64,000 nucleotides of DNA from Streptomyces litmocidini (GCF_014649755.1 NZ_BMTQ01000005.1:372001-436000), one strand, 5' to 3'; numbered from the stretch's first letter, positions 1 through 8,265 are shown. Notes: generated by a model from the letters alone, not told the origin. A program made the numbers and translations.

Positions 1-613
1 GCTGGAGCTTGCCCAGGGTGTTCTGCACGTGGTTCTGCACCGTCCGGTGGGAGATGACCAGCCGCTCGGCGATCTGCTTGTAGCTGAGCCCCTTCGCGAC
101 GAGCCGCAGGACCTCCGTCTCGCGCTCGGTCAGCTGCGGGGCCTTCGGCTCGTCGGCGCCGGCCGCCGGTGCGGGCTCGGAGGCCAGCCGGCGGTACTCG
201 CCGAGGACGAGGCCGGCCAGGCCCGGCGTGAAGACGGGGTCGCCGACGGCCGTCCGGCGGACCGCGTCGATCAGCTCCTCGGTACTGGCCGACTTGAGGA
301 GGTAGCCGGTGGCACCGGACTTGACCGCCTCCAGGACGTCGGCGTGCTCGCCGCTCGCCGACAGGACGAGGACCCGCAGCTCGGGCCGGGCGCCGACGAG
401 CTCCTTGCAGACCTGGACGCCCGGCTTCACCGGCAGGTTCAGGTCGAGGACGAGGACGTCGGGGCCGGCCGCGACGGCGCGGCGCACGGCCTGCTCGCCG
501 TCGCCGGCGGTGGCGACCACGTCGAAACCCGCCTCGGCGAGGTCGCGGGCGACCGCGTCCCGCCACATCGGATGGTCGTCGACGACCATCACCTTGATCA
601 GCTGCTCGCTCAC
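1..613 (-). CDS. macR: NarL/LuxR-type response regulator, MacR-like (3' end beyond window)
   Basis: DNA-binding partner of the histidine kinase encoded just upstream on the same strand. The receiver domain (about residues 5-118) has the acidic pair D12-D13, phospho-acceptor D57 in VLDLNLP and K107 in YLLKSAS. A LuxR-type helix-turn-helix starts near residue 160 (LTERETEVLRLVAKGLSYKQ). About 204 residues are present, and the C-terminal tail is lost at base 1. The GTG start at 611-613 overlaps the kinase stop as GTGA, so translation is probably coupled. The identification with MacR of the MacRS pair (a morphogenesis regulator in S. coelicolor) rests on the partner kinase and on neighbouring gene order recalled from memory. 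The family call is firm; the specific name is an inference. Confidence 0.88.
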   Translation of the reverse strand, partial: MSEQLIKVMVVDDHPMWRDAVARDLAEAGFDVVATAGDGEQAVRRAVAAGPDVLVLDLNLPVKPGVQVCKELVGARPELRVLVLSASGEHADVLEAVKSGATGYLLKSASTEELIDAVRRTAVGDPVFTPGLAGLVLGEYRRLASEPAPAAGADEPKAPQLTERETEVLRLVAKGLSYKQIAERLVISHRTVQNHVQNTLGKLQ

Positions 614-1830
614 TTCTCCCCTGCCTTCCCCCGTGGGACCTTCAACTCGACCTCCGTGCCCTGACCGGGGACGGAGAACAGCTCGGCCGTGCCGCCCAGA
701 TCGCGCAGTCTCCCCCGGATGGACAGGGCGACGCCCATCCGGCCCTCGCCCTCCGCCTGCGCGAGGCGGCCCTCCGGGATGCCGGGGCCGTCGTCCCGGA
801 CGGTGACGGTCACCTCGTCCGTCCAGTCCTCGATCAGGATCCACGCCTGCGCGTCCTCGCCCGCGTGCACCCGGACGTTGTCCAGGGCCGCGCCGACGGC
901 GGCGGCCAGCTCGCGGGCGGCGGGCGGCGGCAGCAGGACCGGGGCGCCCGGCTCGGAGAGCGTGACCCGGGCCCCGGCGCGCGGGGCGAGCAGGACGCGG
1001 AGGTCGGTGGGGGCGTCCGCGTCGGGTTCGTCGTCCACGTCCACGACCCGGACGACGGCGCCCTCGGACTCGTCCTCGGAGACCAGGCTGGGCCGGGCGA
1101 GCCCGCCCGCGACGAGGGTGCGGAGGGCGACCTCCTGCTCCCCCGCCATCCGGCCGAGTTCGGCCGCCTCGCCGCCGAGCGCGGTGCCGCGCCGCTGCAC
1201 CATCGCGAGGACCTGGAGGACGCTGTCGTGGATGTCGCGGGCGAGCCGCTCCCGTTCCCGGGTCGCGGCCTCGATCTCCAGGGCGCGGGCGAGGGTGCGC
1301 TCGGAGGCGCGGGCGACCTCGACGACGTAGCCGATGGCGATGGAGGCGACCCAGACGAGGAGCACGTTGTGGAAGGTGTCCCGGCTGGGGTGGCCGCGCT
1401 CGACGATGTTGGCGACGGCGACGAGGGAGGAGGCGACGCCGGCCCAGCGCCAGCCTCCCTTGATGGCGTAGGCGAGGACGGAGCCGGCGGTCCATATCGA
1501 CGGCAGGGTGGGGCCGTCGAACGACTGGGCCTGGGCGTCGGCGAGCGGGGTGAGGAGGATGCCGACGAGGGCGATGGCGAGGTCGGCGACGAGGAAGCGC
1601 CTGGTGCAGCCGGCGGCGTTCGCCACCTTGGGGAGGGTGGCGAGGGTCCAGCAGCACAGCACCGTCAGATAGCCGACGGCGATCCAGGGCCGCTCGTAAC
1701 CGCTCCGGCCGAAGGCGAACAGCAGGACCGCGTAGACCATCGTCAGGACGCGGTAGCCGGTCAGCGCCCGCCACAGCGGCTGCTCGACCGACATGCGCAC
1801 GACACGCTCGCGCTTGGCCATCTCCCCCAC
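610..1830 (-). CDS. macS: MacS-family sensor histidine kinase
   Basis: Membrane sensor kinase of the NarX/DegS type, paired with the downstream response regulator. The N-terminal half (about residues 25-170) contains five or six hydrophobic membrane segments with short loops, so the signal is probably sensed in or at the membrane. The HisKA_3 dimerisation box is RERLARDIHDSVLQVLAM with phospho-acceptor H201. The HATPase domain is at 270-400, with an N-box near ALDNVRVHAG, a G1 box DDGPGIPEGRL and G2 RMGVALS. The stop overlaps the regulator start by 4 bp. The start is uncertain: GTG at 1830, ATG at 1821 and ATG at 1794 (MSVEQPLWRALTGYR) are in frame, and none has an ideally spaced Shine-Dalgarno. 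Confidence 0.88.
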   Translation of the reverse strand: MGEMAKRERVVRMSVEQPLWRALTGYRVLTMVYAVLLFAFGRSGYERPWIAVGYLTVLCCWTLATLPKVANAAGCTRRFLVADLAIALVGILLTPLADAQAQSFDGPTLPSIWTAGSVLAYAIKGGWRWAGVASSLVAVANIVERGHPSRDTFHNVLLVWVASIAIGYVVEVARASERTLARALEIEAATRERERLARDIHDSVLQVLAMVQRRGTALGGEAAELGRMAGEQEVALRTLVAGGLARPSLVSEDESEGAVVRVVDVDDEPDADAPTDLRVLLAPRAGARVTLSEPGAPVLLPPPAARELAAAVGAALDNVRVHAGEDAQAWILIEDWTDEVTVTVRDDGPGIPEGRLAQAEGEGRMGVALSIRGRLRDLGGTAELFSVPGQGTEVELKVPRGKAGEK

Positions 1831-1837
1831 CCCCCGA

Positions 1838-1851
1838 GTCCCCGCGGGGAC
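1838..1851 (-). terminator. short GC-rich palindrome after the acyltransferase gene
   Basis: A perfect 14-nt palindrome with 7-bp arms directly follows the plsC-like stop codon on the minus strand. It sits just ahead of the kinase gene. It could attenuate read-through into the two-component operon, but it is short and lacks a T-run, so the call is weak. Confidence 0.3.
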
Positions 1852-2583
1852 CTACGCGCCGGACTCTTCCCGAGCGGCGATCTCGGCCTTGACGGCCTCC
1901 TTGGCCGCCTTCTCCGCCTCGGCGATCTGCCGCTTGGCGGCCGTCGCGTAGATGTCGACGTACTCCTGGCCGGACAGCTTCATGATCTCGTACATGACCT
2001 CGTCGGTCACCGAGCGGAGGATGAAGCGGTCCCCCTCCATGCCCTGGTAGCGGGTGAAGTCCAGCGGCTTGCCGATCCGGATGCCCGGACGCATCAGCTT
2101 GGGGACGACCTTGCCGGGCGGCTGGATCTTCTCGGTGTCGATCATGGCGACCGGGATCACGGGCGCGCCGGTGGCCAGGGCGACGCGCGCCAGGCCGCCG
2201 GGCTTGCCCCGGTAGAGGCGGCCGTCGGGCGAGCGGGTGCCCTCGGGGTAGATGCCGAAGAGGCCGCCGCCCTCGATGACCTCGATGCCCGCCTTGATGG
2301 CGGCCTCGCCCGCGCCGCGGGCACCCGAACGGTCCACCGGGAGCTGGCCGACACCCTTGAAGAAGGCGGCGGTGAGCTTGCCCTTCACGCCGGGGGTGGT
2401 GAAGTACTCGGCCTTGGCGATGAAGGTGACCTTGCGGTCCAGGACGGCGGGCAGGAAGAAGGAGTCCGAGAAGGACAGGTGGTTGCTCGCGAGGATCGCG
2501 GGTCCCTCGGCGGGGATGTTCTCCAGTCCCTCCACCCAGGGCCGGAAGGCGAGCTTCAGGGACCCTCCGATGGAGAACTTCAT
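1852..2583 (-). CDS. 1-acyl-sn-glycerol-3-phosphate acyltransferase (PlsC family)
   Basis: Acylates lysophosphatidic acid (or a related lysolipid) at sn-2 during phospholipid synthesis, at the inner face of the membrane. The 243-residue protein has the HX4D catalytic motif in SNHLSFSD (H35/D40), the glycerol-phosphate-binding YPEGTRSPDG motif near residue 108, and a later VIPVAMIDTEK block. Its length is typical for bacterial PlsC proteins. ATG at 2581-2583 (MKFSIGGSLKLAFRP) was chosen over a longer reading frame because homologous architecture begins a few residues before the conserved NIPAEGPAILASNH block. The charged Ala/Glu/Lys-rich tail is common in actinobacterial members. The acyl-acceptor could differ, since these genomes carry several PlsC paralogues. 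Confidence 0.88.
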   Translation of the reverse strand: MKFSIGGSLKLAFRPWVEGLENIPAEGPAILASNHLSFSDSFFLPAVLDRKVTFIAKAEYFTTPGVKGKLTAAFFKGVGQLPVDRSGARGAGEAAIKAGIEVIEGGGLFGIYPEGTRSPDGRLYRGKPGGLARVALATGAPVIPVAMIDTEKIQPPGKVVPKLMRPGIRIGKPLDFTRYQGMEGDRFILRSVTDEVMYEIMKLSGQEYVDIYATAAKRQIAEAEKAAKEAVKAEIAAREESGA

Positions 2584-2770
2584 TGCGCCGTAGATCAACT
2601 CGCCATGCCTTCCGTGTGCCGTCGCCACGACTTTATCCCGTACCGGCGCACGGCCCCGGCTACGGCCCTGGTCGGTGTCGGTCCGGTCGCGTACCGTGAA
2701 GGTCCTTCCCCATATTCCGTCGCTCCGGCGCACCCGAAGACGCCGGAGTCGCAACGAACAGGAGACCCCG

Positions 2771-3553
2771 GTGCCGGTCCTTCCCGGAGCCGAGCCGTAC
2801 CGCCACGAAGGCGGAGAGGTCGGCGTCCTTCTCTGTCACGGATTCACCGGTTCCCCGCAGTCGATGCGTCCGTGGGCCGAGTACCTGGCCGAGCGCGGCC
2901 TGTCGGTGTCGGTGCCCCTGCTGCCGGGCCACGGCACCCGCTGGCAGGACATGCAGCTCGTCACCTGGCAGGACTGGTACGCGGAGGTGGACCGGGCCCT
3001 GCGCGAGCTCCTGGAGCGCTGCCGGACCGTCTTCGTCTTCGGCCTCTCCATGGGCGGGGCCCTCACGCTGCGGCTGGCCGCCCAGCACGGCGACGAGGTG
3101 CGCGGCATCGTCCTGGTCAACCCGGCGAACAAGGTGCACGGCCTCGCCGCGCACGCGCTGCCGGTCGTCCGGCACCTGGTCCCCTCCACCAAGGGCATCG
3201 CCAGCGACATCGCCAAGGAGGGCGTGACCGAGCTCGGCTACGACCGGGTGCCGCTGCACGCCGCGCACACCATGCGCCGCTTCTTCCGGATCGTGGACGC
3301 GCAGCTTCCCCAGGTCACCCAGCCGGTGGTACTGCTCCACAGCCCCCGGGACCACGTCGTGCCGCCCGCCGACTCGGCCCGGATCCTCTCCCGGATCTCC
3401 TCGACGGACGTCGAGGAGATCCTGCTGGAACAGAGCTACCACGTGGCGACGTTGGACCATGACGCGGAGCGGATCTTCGACGAGAGCCTGGCCTTCGTCG
3501 AGCGTCTGGCCCCGGAGCTGGTCGACGGGAAGGGGAGCAGGAGCGGTGGCTGA
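2771..3553 (+). CDS. alpha/beta-hydrolase, carboxylesterase/lipase type
   Basis: A cytoplasmic esterase-like enzyme of 260 residues. The nucleophile elbow is GLSMGG with S93. The oxyanion-hole region is LLCHGFTGSPQSM near residue 21, the acid is D194 in SPRDHVVPP, and the base is H224 in QSYHVATLDHD, so the triad is complete. This arrangement resembles carboxylesterase Est30 and monoacylglycerol-lipase-type proteins, and the true substrate cannot be read from sequence. The GTG start at 2771 has a GGAG ribosome-binding site 6 nt upstream. The gene is divergent from the PlsC-like gene, leaving a shared promoter region of about 190 bp, and its stop lies inside the start of the following gene. 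Confidence 0.87.
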   Translation: MPVLPGAEPYRHEGGEVGVLLCHGFTGSPQSMRPWAEYLAERGLSVSVPLLPGHGTRWQDMQLVTWQDWYAEVDRALRELLERCRTVFVFGLSMGGALTLRLAAQHGDEVRGIVLVNPANKVHGLAAHALPVVRHLVPSTKGIASDIAKEGVTELGYDRVPLHAAHTMRRFFRIVDAQLPQVTQPVVLLHSPRDHVVPPADSARILSRISSTDVEEILLEQSYHVATLDHDAERIFDESLAFVERLAPELVDGKGSRSGG

Positions 3554-4196
3554 GCAGCAGGACGGCGACGGGCGGGAGCCGCAGCCCATCGACGAGGAGG
3601 CCGCTTGGGCGGCGATCGTCGCCGGGTACGGCGAGGAGCCCGCGGACCCTCCGGGGGCGAAGCCGTTCCGGCCCGTCGAGAACCTGTCGCTGCCGGAGCC
3701 GGAGGACGGGGAGGACGGGGCCGCCGGGGAGGTCCGGCCGGTCAAGGGCACGGCCTGGAAGCCGCGGCCCAAGCCCCTGCCGGACCCCGCCGAGGAGACC
3801 GGGCCGGCCGAGGACCCGGAGGCGGGTCCCGAGCGGCCGGCGCCGGGCAGCTCGATCGTGTTCGCGCCCGGGGTGCGGGCGGGCGGCCCCCGGGACCACT
3901 CGCCGGCCGAGCCGGACGACGCGGCGGGCGGCGCCGACGAGGGCCACTTCGTCCCTCCGGAGCCGCCTCCGCTGCCCGAGGCGGACACGACGACCAAGTT
4001 CGCCTGGCTCGCGGTCGTCGGCGGCCCGGTCCTGATGCTCCTCGCCGTCCTGCTCCAGTGGGACATGACCTGGTGGCTGACGACGCTCTGCGTGGGCGGC
4101 TTCCTGGGCGGCTTCGCGACGCTGGTGGCCCGGATGAAGCACGACGACGAGGACGACGACGGCTTCGACGACCCGGGACGCGGGGCGGTGGTGTAG
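3546..4196 (+). CDS. acidic hypothetical membrane protein with C-terminal transmembrane hairpin
   Basis: Function unknown. The 216-residue protein begins with about 145 residues of low-complexity, acidic, Pro/Glu-rich sequence. It ends with two adjacent hydrophobic helices (around FAWLAVVGGPVLMLLAVLL and WWLTTLCVGGFLGGFATLVA) and a very acidic KHDDEDDDGFDD tail. This predicts a long soluble N-terminal arm anchored by a membrane hairpin. The GTG start at 3546 has an AGGAG motif about 4 nt upstream. It overlaps the esterase stop by 8 bp, so the two are co-transcribed and probably translationally coupled. Confidence 0.78.
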   Translation: MAEQQDGDGREPQPIDEEAAWAAIVAGYGEEPADPPGAKPFRPVENLSLPEPEDGEDGAAGEVRPVKGTAWKPRPKPLPDPAEETGPAEDPEAGPERPAPGSSIVFAPGVRAGGPRDHSPAEPDDAAGGADEGHFVPPEPPPLPEADTTTKFAWLAVVGGPVLMLLAVLLQWDMTWWLTTLCVGGFLGGFATLVARMKHDDEDDDGFDDPGRGAVV

Positions 4197-4204
4197 CCCC
4201 GGCC

Positions 4205-4948
4205 CTACGAGGCGGGGACGCGGACCGCCGCCAGCACGGGGAGGTGGTCGGTGGCGGCCCGCAGGTCCCGGGGGTCGAGGTCCGTCGGGACTCCGCAGCC
4301 GAGGAACTCGATGCCCGGGGTCGCCAGGATCGCGTCGATGCGCTGGTGCGGATCGGCGGGGGTCGAGGTGTACTCGCCGCCCCAGGGACTGACCGCCCAC
4401 CCGTCCTGGAGCTCCTCGGTGAGGCGGGTGAAGGCGGGGCCGCCGGGGCGTTCGTTCAGGTCGCCGGCGACGAGGGCGTGCGGGGTGCCGAGGGCGGCGA
4501 CCCGGTCGAGGACCATCCCGGCCTGGGCGTACCGCTCGTCCTTCCGCAGGCTCAGATGGCAGCTGACGAGACCGAGCCGGGCCCCGGCGAAGCGGACGAC
4601 CGCGGTCGCGAGGCCGCGCCGGTGCAGACCCGGCGTGAGCGGCAGCAGGACGTCCTCGGTCCGCTCCACGGTGGCCCGCAGGGAGCAGAGCAGGAGCGGC
4701 CCCGCCGCGGTGGCGCCGCCGCTCAGGACGACGAGTTCGCTCTTGGCGGCGAGCCGGGCGGCGTGTTTGCGCCAGCGGAAGAAGCGGGGTGCCTCCTGGA
4801 CGAAGACGAGGTCGGGGGCGCAGGCGCGGATCACCCGGGCGAGGGCGTCCTCGTCGTCGCGCATCGAGCGGACGTTGTAGCTCAGGACCCGGAGGACGGC
4901 CGAACCGTCGCTCTCGGTGCGGGAGTTGGGCAGCTCACTGATCGCCAT
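4205..4948 (-). CDS. endonuclease/exonuclease/phosphatase (EEP) family protein
   Basis: A 247-residue metal-dependent phosphoesterase of the EEP superfamily (DNase I, sphingomyelinase, inositol-phosphatase fold). Visible landmarks are LRVLSYNVRSM near residue 25 (metal-binding Asn), VFVQEAP (metal-binding Glu), SCHLSL, VAGDLNERPGG (catalytic Asp/Asn), and a C-terminal TDHLPVLAAV (catalytic Asp-His). All core residues are present, so the enzyme should be active, but the family covers nucleic acid, lipid and sugar-phosphate substrates. The ATG at 4946-4948 was chosen over the one at 4958-4960, which lies inside a strong hairpin. No export signal is visible. Confidence 0.84.
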   Translation of the reverse strand: MAISELPNSRTESDGSAVLRVLSYNVRSMRDDEDALARVIRACAPDLVFVQEAPRFFRWRKHAARLAAKSELVVLSGGATAAGPLLLCSLRATVERTEDVLLPLTPGLHRRGLATAVVRFAGARLGLVSCHLSLRKDERYAQAGMVLDRVAALGTPHALVAGDLNERPGGPAFTRLTEELQDGWAVSPWGGEYTSTPADPHQRIDAILATPGIEFLGCGVPTDLDPRDLRAATDHLPVLAAVRVPAS

Positions 4949-4958
4949 GACGGCCAAC

Positions 4959-5010
4959 ATACGACGGCCGCCCGTCGCGTCCGGGAGGACGCGACGGGCG
5001 GCCGTCGTAT
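4959..5010 (-). terminator. 24-bp perfect hairpin between glucokinase and the EEP gene
   Basis: Perfect inverted repeat with arms 4959-4982 and 4987-5010 and a 4-nt GGGA loop. It lies 16 nt past the glucokinase stop on the minus strand and only 10 nt before the EEP start codon. As a terminator it would insulate the EEP gene from the glk transcript. It leaves almost no room for a separate EEP promoter and ribosome-binding site. Confidence 0.8.
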
Positions 5011-5026
5011 GGCTCCGTACGGAGGT

Positions 5027-5968
5027 TCAGCCCTGGCGGGCCAGGTCCGCGGCGCCGACCAGGCCGGCCTTGTTGCCGAGCTGGGCCGCGAGGACCTGCG
5101 CGTGCGGACGGTACCGGCCGCCGATCAGCCAGCGCCGGAAGGACTTCCGGATCGGGTCGAGGACCAGCTCGCCCTCGTCGGAGACGCCGCCGCCGACGAT
5201 GAACGCCGACGGGTCGAAGAGCGAGGCCAGGTCGGCGAGACCGGCGCCCGCCCAGCGGGCCAGCTCGCGGAAGGAGTCGACGGCGACCTTGTCGCCCGCC
5301 CGGGCGGCCTCGCTGACGTGCTTGCCCTCGATGCCCTCGGGGGTGCCGTCGCCGAGCCCGAGGAGCACCGTGGCGTTCTCGGGGGTGGCGGCGGCGCGCT
5401 GCTTGGCGTACCGGACGAGAGCGCGCCCGGAAGCGTACTGCTCCCAGCAGCCCTGGCTGCCGCAGCCGCACAGCAGACCGTCCGGGACGACCCGGATGTG
5501 GCCGAATTCGGCGGCCACGCCGAAGCGTCCGCGGCGCAGCTTGTTGCCGATGATGATGCCGCCGCCGAGGCCGGTGCCGAGGGTGATGCAGATGACGTCC
5601 TCGTGGCCCTGGCCGGCGCCGAAGCGGTACTCGCCCCAGGCCGCGGCGTTGGCGTCGTTCTCGACGACGACGGGCAGACCGACCCGCTGCTCGACCTTGT
5701 CCTTGAGCGGCTCGTGCCGCCAGTCGATGTTCGGCGCGAAGAGGACGGTGGCACGCTTGTCGTCGACGTAGCCCGCGGCTCCGATGCCGACGGCCTCGAT
5801 CGAGTGGCCCTTGCCGGCCTCGGACACGGCGGCGCAGATGGCGTCGACGATGCCTTCGGGGGTCGGCGGGGTGGGCACGGTGTGCGTGTCGAGGATGTTG
5901 CCCTCCTCGTCGACCACGCCGGCCGCGATCTTCGTGCCGCCGATGTCGACGCCGATGGTGAGTCCCAT
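5027..5968 (-). CDS. glkA: ROK-family glucokinase
   Basis: Phosphorylates glucose with ATP in the cytoplasm and, in streptomycetes, also mediates glucose repression. The 313-residue protein has the N-terminal ATP-binding IGVDIGGTKIAAG, the catalytic Asp in VENDANAAAWGE, the ROK signature LGTGLGGGIIIG, and the zinc/structural motif CGCGSQGCWEQYASG. Length and order match S. coelicolor GlkA (about 317 residues). ATG at 5966-5968 is chosen because MGLTIGVDIGGT is the usual N-terminus. The DUF5304 gene lies 66 bp upstream in the same direction, the arrangement seen next to glkA in other streptomycetes. The downstream end is marked by a strong hairpin. Confidence 0.95.
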   Translation of the reverse strand: MGLTIGVDIGGTKIAAGVVDEEGNILDTHTVPTPPTPEGIVDAICAAVSEAGKGHSIEAVGIGAAGYVDDKRATVLFAPNIDWRHEPLKDKVEQRVGLPVVVENDANAAAWGEYRFGAGQGHEDVICITLGTGLGGGIIIGNKLRRGRFGVAAEFGHIRVVPDGLLCGCGSQGCWEQYASGRALVRYAKQRAAATPENATVLLGLGDGTPEGIEGKHVSEAARAGDKVAVDSFRELARWAGAGLADLASLFDPSAFIVGGGVSDEGELVLDPIRKSFRRWLIGGRYRPHAQVLAAQLGNKAGLVGAADLARQG

Positions 5969-6034
5969 GTGTCCCTCAGTTTTCGGTCGAGCCCCGCTAA
6001 GGCCCACCGTACCCGAGGGGAGGTGCCCCACCGA

Positions 6035-6499
6035 TCAGTCGAGGTCGATGTGCTGGCCGGTTCCGGGCCCCTCGTCGTCCTTGCGGGGAACGTCCGGGCC
6101 CGGGTCCGCCTCCCGGCGCGGGTCGTCCTCGGGCACGGCGCCGCCTCGGGTCCAGCGGCTCTCGTGGCCCTCGACGGCGGAGCGGTAGGCGGCGAGCAGC
6201 TCGCTGCCGGCGGCGGCGAGGTGGTCGAAGACCTGCGGGTTGCGTTCGATGACCGGCTCGACGGCGGCCTTCGCCTGGTCGACGAGCTGCTGCACGGTCT
6301 GCGCGGCGGTCTGCGCGGCCCGGCCGCCGAGGAGCGGGTTCCCGAGACCGCCGGAGACCTTGTCGGCCACGGCCTCGAAGAGCCTGCGGAACTCCTCCGC
6401 GGGCGAGCCGGGCTCGGTCGCGCGCTGCGCCCGGCGGCGGGCCTTCTCCGCCTCCATGTCCTCGGCACAGGCCTTGGCCCAGGCGTCCGAATCGCTCAT
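6035..6499 (-). CDS. DUF5304 family protein upstream of glkA (SCO2127-like)
   Basis: A 154-residue soluble, hydrophilic protein with no catalytic motif. It has an N-terminal SDSDAWAKACAEDMEAEKAR segment, a helical central part (FRRLFEAVADKVSGG to VFDHLAAAGSELLAAYRSAV), and an acidic Pro/Asp-rich tail. Placement directly before glkA in the same orientation matches the gene reported in S. coelicolor as SCO2127, whose expression has been linked to glucose uptake and catabolite repression. That link is recalled from the literature and transferred by position, so it is an inference. ATG at 6497-6499 starts the conserved MSDSDAWAK block. Confidence 0.82.
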   Translation of the reverse strand: MSDSDAWAKACAEDMEAEKARRRAQRATEPGSPAEEFRRLFEAVADKVSGGLGNPLLGGRAAQTAAQTVQQLVDQAKAAVEPVIERNPQVFDHLAAAGSELLAAYRSAVEGHESRWTRGGAVPEDDPRREADPGPDVPRKDDEGPGTGQHIDLD

Positions 6500-6543
6500 G
6501 GCGTACTCCTCAATGGCTGCGTACTTCGACGGTACACGCCGCC

Positions 6544-7698
6544 TCAGGAGGTGCGGGGCCAGAGCCCGGGGTCGGGTGTGAACCGCACCCGCAGGTCCCC
6601 CTCGACGAGCCCGGCGCCGGTGACCGTGCAGCGGCGCAGGGCGCCCGGCAGCGGGACGCCGCGGCGGAACGCGCCGACGGTCAGGAGCAGTTCGTCGCCG
6701 CGGCGGACGAGCGAGAGCTCCTCCTTGACGGCCCCCGGCAGGGGGATGTGCCAGACCAGGACGCCGTCCTCCTCGCGCCGGTCCTCGACGGTCCACTCCG
6801 GGACGGGGACGGGGGCCGGCTCGGGCCGGACGGGCGCGAGCGGGGCCAGGTCCTCGGCACCGCGCGGAGCACGGCCGAGGTGCGGCAGCTCGTACAGCCG
6901 TTCGCCGGCGGTGGTACGGAGCTCCGCGAGGTGCCGGTGCTGTTCGGCGGCGAGCCCGGCCAGCCACGGGTCCTCGGAACCGGCGGGGAGGATCCGGTTC
7001 GCGACGACGGCGTCGAGGGCGAGGCGCTGGACGGCGAGACCGAGCCGGGCGGTGCGCAGGGCGCGGGCGGCGGCGGGGCCGGGTTCGAGGACGAGGCGGA
7101 CGGTGGTGGTGGGGGCCTCGACGACGGCCTGGACGGCGGCGAGCTCGGCCTCCCAGCGGGCCGTCGCCTCGTACAGCCACTGCGCGGGCATGGGCACGCC
7201 GGCGAGCTGGGCGAGCATCGGGCGCAGGGCTCGGGCGGCCTGGCGCTCCGGCGGCAGCAGGCGGCGCAGATAGCGGCGGAGCTGCGCGGGGAGCGCGAGG
7301 AGGGCGAGGGCCTCGTCGAGCGGGGGCAGGTCGACGACCGCGAGGTCGTGGTCGCCGGCGGCGGCGTCGCGCAGGGCCCGCAGCAGGGCGAACGGGCGGC
7401 TGCCCGGGAGCTCGGTCAGCTCGGCGTCCTCGAAGGGGGCGGCACCGAGCAGGTCGAGGGCGGTGGAGGAACGGGCCTGGAGGGCGAGGAACTCCCGGCG
7501 GAAGTCGGCGCCGGGGTCGGGACGGAGGATCCGGAGCCCCTCGATCGGCTCCGCGTCCTCGGAGACGAGCAGGACCCGGCGGCCGGCCCGCGCCCCCGTC
7601 TGCGCCTGCTCCTGTGCCCGTGCCTCGGCCAGGGCGGTGGCGGCGGCGAGGGTGGTGCGTCCGGCGCCGCCGGGGCCGGTGACAAGGATGATCCGCAT
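6544..7698 (-). CDS. ArsA/GET3-like anion-transporting ATPase with C-terminal Hsp20-like domain
   Basis: A 384-residue P-loop ATPase of the ArsA/SIMIBI class. The deviant Walker A GPGGAGRTTLAA is at residues 8-19. The DLPPLDEAL segment near residue 125 corresponds to the switch region. The C-terminal 70 residues (VWHIPLPGAVKEELSLVRRG to VPLPGALRRCTV) form a small beta-rich ArsA/Hsp20-like domain. Actinobacterial members usually occur as single copies next to an SRPBCC gene, as here, and the M. tuberculosis Rv2184c-Rv2185c pair has the same order. A role in arsenite export is unlikely since no arsenical pump is nearby. ATG at 7696-7698 gives the P-loop at the usual distance from the N-terminus. 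Confidence 0.85.
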   Translation of the reverse strand: MRIILVTGPGGAGRTTLAAATALAEARAQEQAQTGARAGRRVLLVSEDAEPIEGLRILRPDPGADFRREFLALQARSSTALDLLGAAPFEDAELTELPGSRPFALLRALRDAAAGDHDLAVVDLPPLDEALALLALPAQLRRYLRRLLPPERQAARALRPMLAQLAGVPMPAQWLYEATARWEAELAAVQAVVEAPTTTVRLVLEPGPAAARALRTARLGLAVQRLALDAVVANRILPAGSEDPWLAGLAAEQHRHLAELRTTAGERLYELPHLGRAPRGAEDLAPLAPVRPEPAPVPVPEWTVEDRREEDGVLVWHIPLPGAVKEELSLVRRGDELLLTVGAFRRGVPLPGALRRCTVTGAGLVEGDLRVRFTPDPGLWPRTS

Positions 7699-7745
7699 GC
7701 GGGGGACGTTACCGGCCCCGCCCGGGGGCCCTCGCCGTGGGCCGC

Positions 7746-7798
7746 GCCCACCCACCCCGTCGCGGGCGGGTGGGCCGCCGTCGCGGGCGGGTGGGCCG
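7746..7798 (-). repeat. 20-bp direct duplication and hairpin between the SRPBCC and ArsA-like genes
   Basis: The 20-bp segment 7758-7777 is repeated exactly at 7779-7798. The arms 7746-7753 and 7768-7775 also form an 8-bp stem. It lies past the SRPBCC stop on the minus strand and before the ArsA-like start, so it may act as a weak terminator. The duplication could switch the stem between two registers. Confidence 0.5.
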
Positions 7799-7821
7799 GG
7801 GCGTGCGGGTTCCGGAAAGGG

Positions 7822-8265
7822 TTACGCGCCCGATTCGACGCGCTTCTTCAGGCCGTCCAGCGCCCGGTCGATGATGACCTTCTCCGCCTTGCGCTTGATC
7901 ATGCCCAGCATGGGGATCTTGACGTCCACCGTCAGCTGGTACGTCACCTCGGTGCGGTCACCGGAACCGAGCGGCTTCAGCAGGTAGGAGCCGTCGAGGG
8001 AGCGGAGCATCTGGGACTTGACGAGGGTCCAGCTGACCTCGTCGTCCCCGGTCCAGGTGTACGCGAGGGTGTGGTCGTCCCTGATGGCGCCCGCGTCGAG
8101 GAGGAGGCGGACCTTCGAAGCCCGCCCGGCGTCGTCGGCCTCCAGGACCTCGGCCTCCTTCACCTCGCCGGTCCACTCGGGATAGCGGGCGAAGTCGGCG
8201 ATCACGCCCATGACGTCGGCCGGCGCCGCCTCGATGGTGATGCTCGAGCTGGTGTGTTCGGCCAT
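7822..8265 (-). CDS. SRPBCC family protein (polyketide cyclase/START-like)
   Basis: A 147-residue single-domain protein of the SRPBCC/Bet v1-like superfamily, a lipid- or hydrophobic-ligand-binding cup. Evidence is the pattern SSITIEAAPADVMGVIADF.RYPEWTGEVKEAEVL, a central beta-strand series (VRLLLDAGAIRDDHTLAYTW), TEVTYQLTVDVKIPMLGMI, and a C-terminal helix ending KVIIDRALDGLKKRVES. It corresponds by position to the mycobacterial TB16.3 (Rv2185c) gene, which also sits beside an ArsA-like gene. The ligand is unknown. ATG at 8263-8265 places the first strand at the normal distance from the start. Confidence 0.85.
   Translation of the reverse strand: MAEHTSSSITIEAAPADVMGVIADFARYPEWTGEVKEAEVLEADDAGRASKVRLLLDAGAIRDDHTLAYTWTGDDEVSWTLVKSQMLRSLDGSYLLKPLGSGDRTEVTYQLTVDVKIPMLGMIKRKAEKVIIDRALDGLKKRVESGA

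Noticed and set aside
865..3462. Long plus-strand frame of 865 codons antisense to the kinase and acyltransferase
   Set aside because: It is antisense to recognisable protein families, has low-complexity Gly/Arg/Asp-rich translation, and arises from the GC bias of the third codon position on the other strand.
3605..7273. Plus-strand frame of 1222 codons across the EEP, glucokinase and DUF5304 region
   Set aside because: Antisense shadow of clearly coding minus-strand genes with motifs; no domain pattern in its translation.
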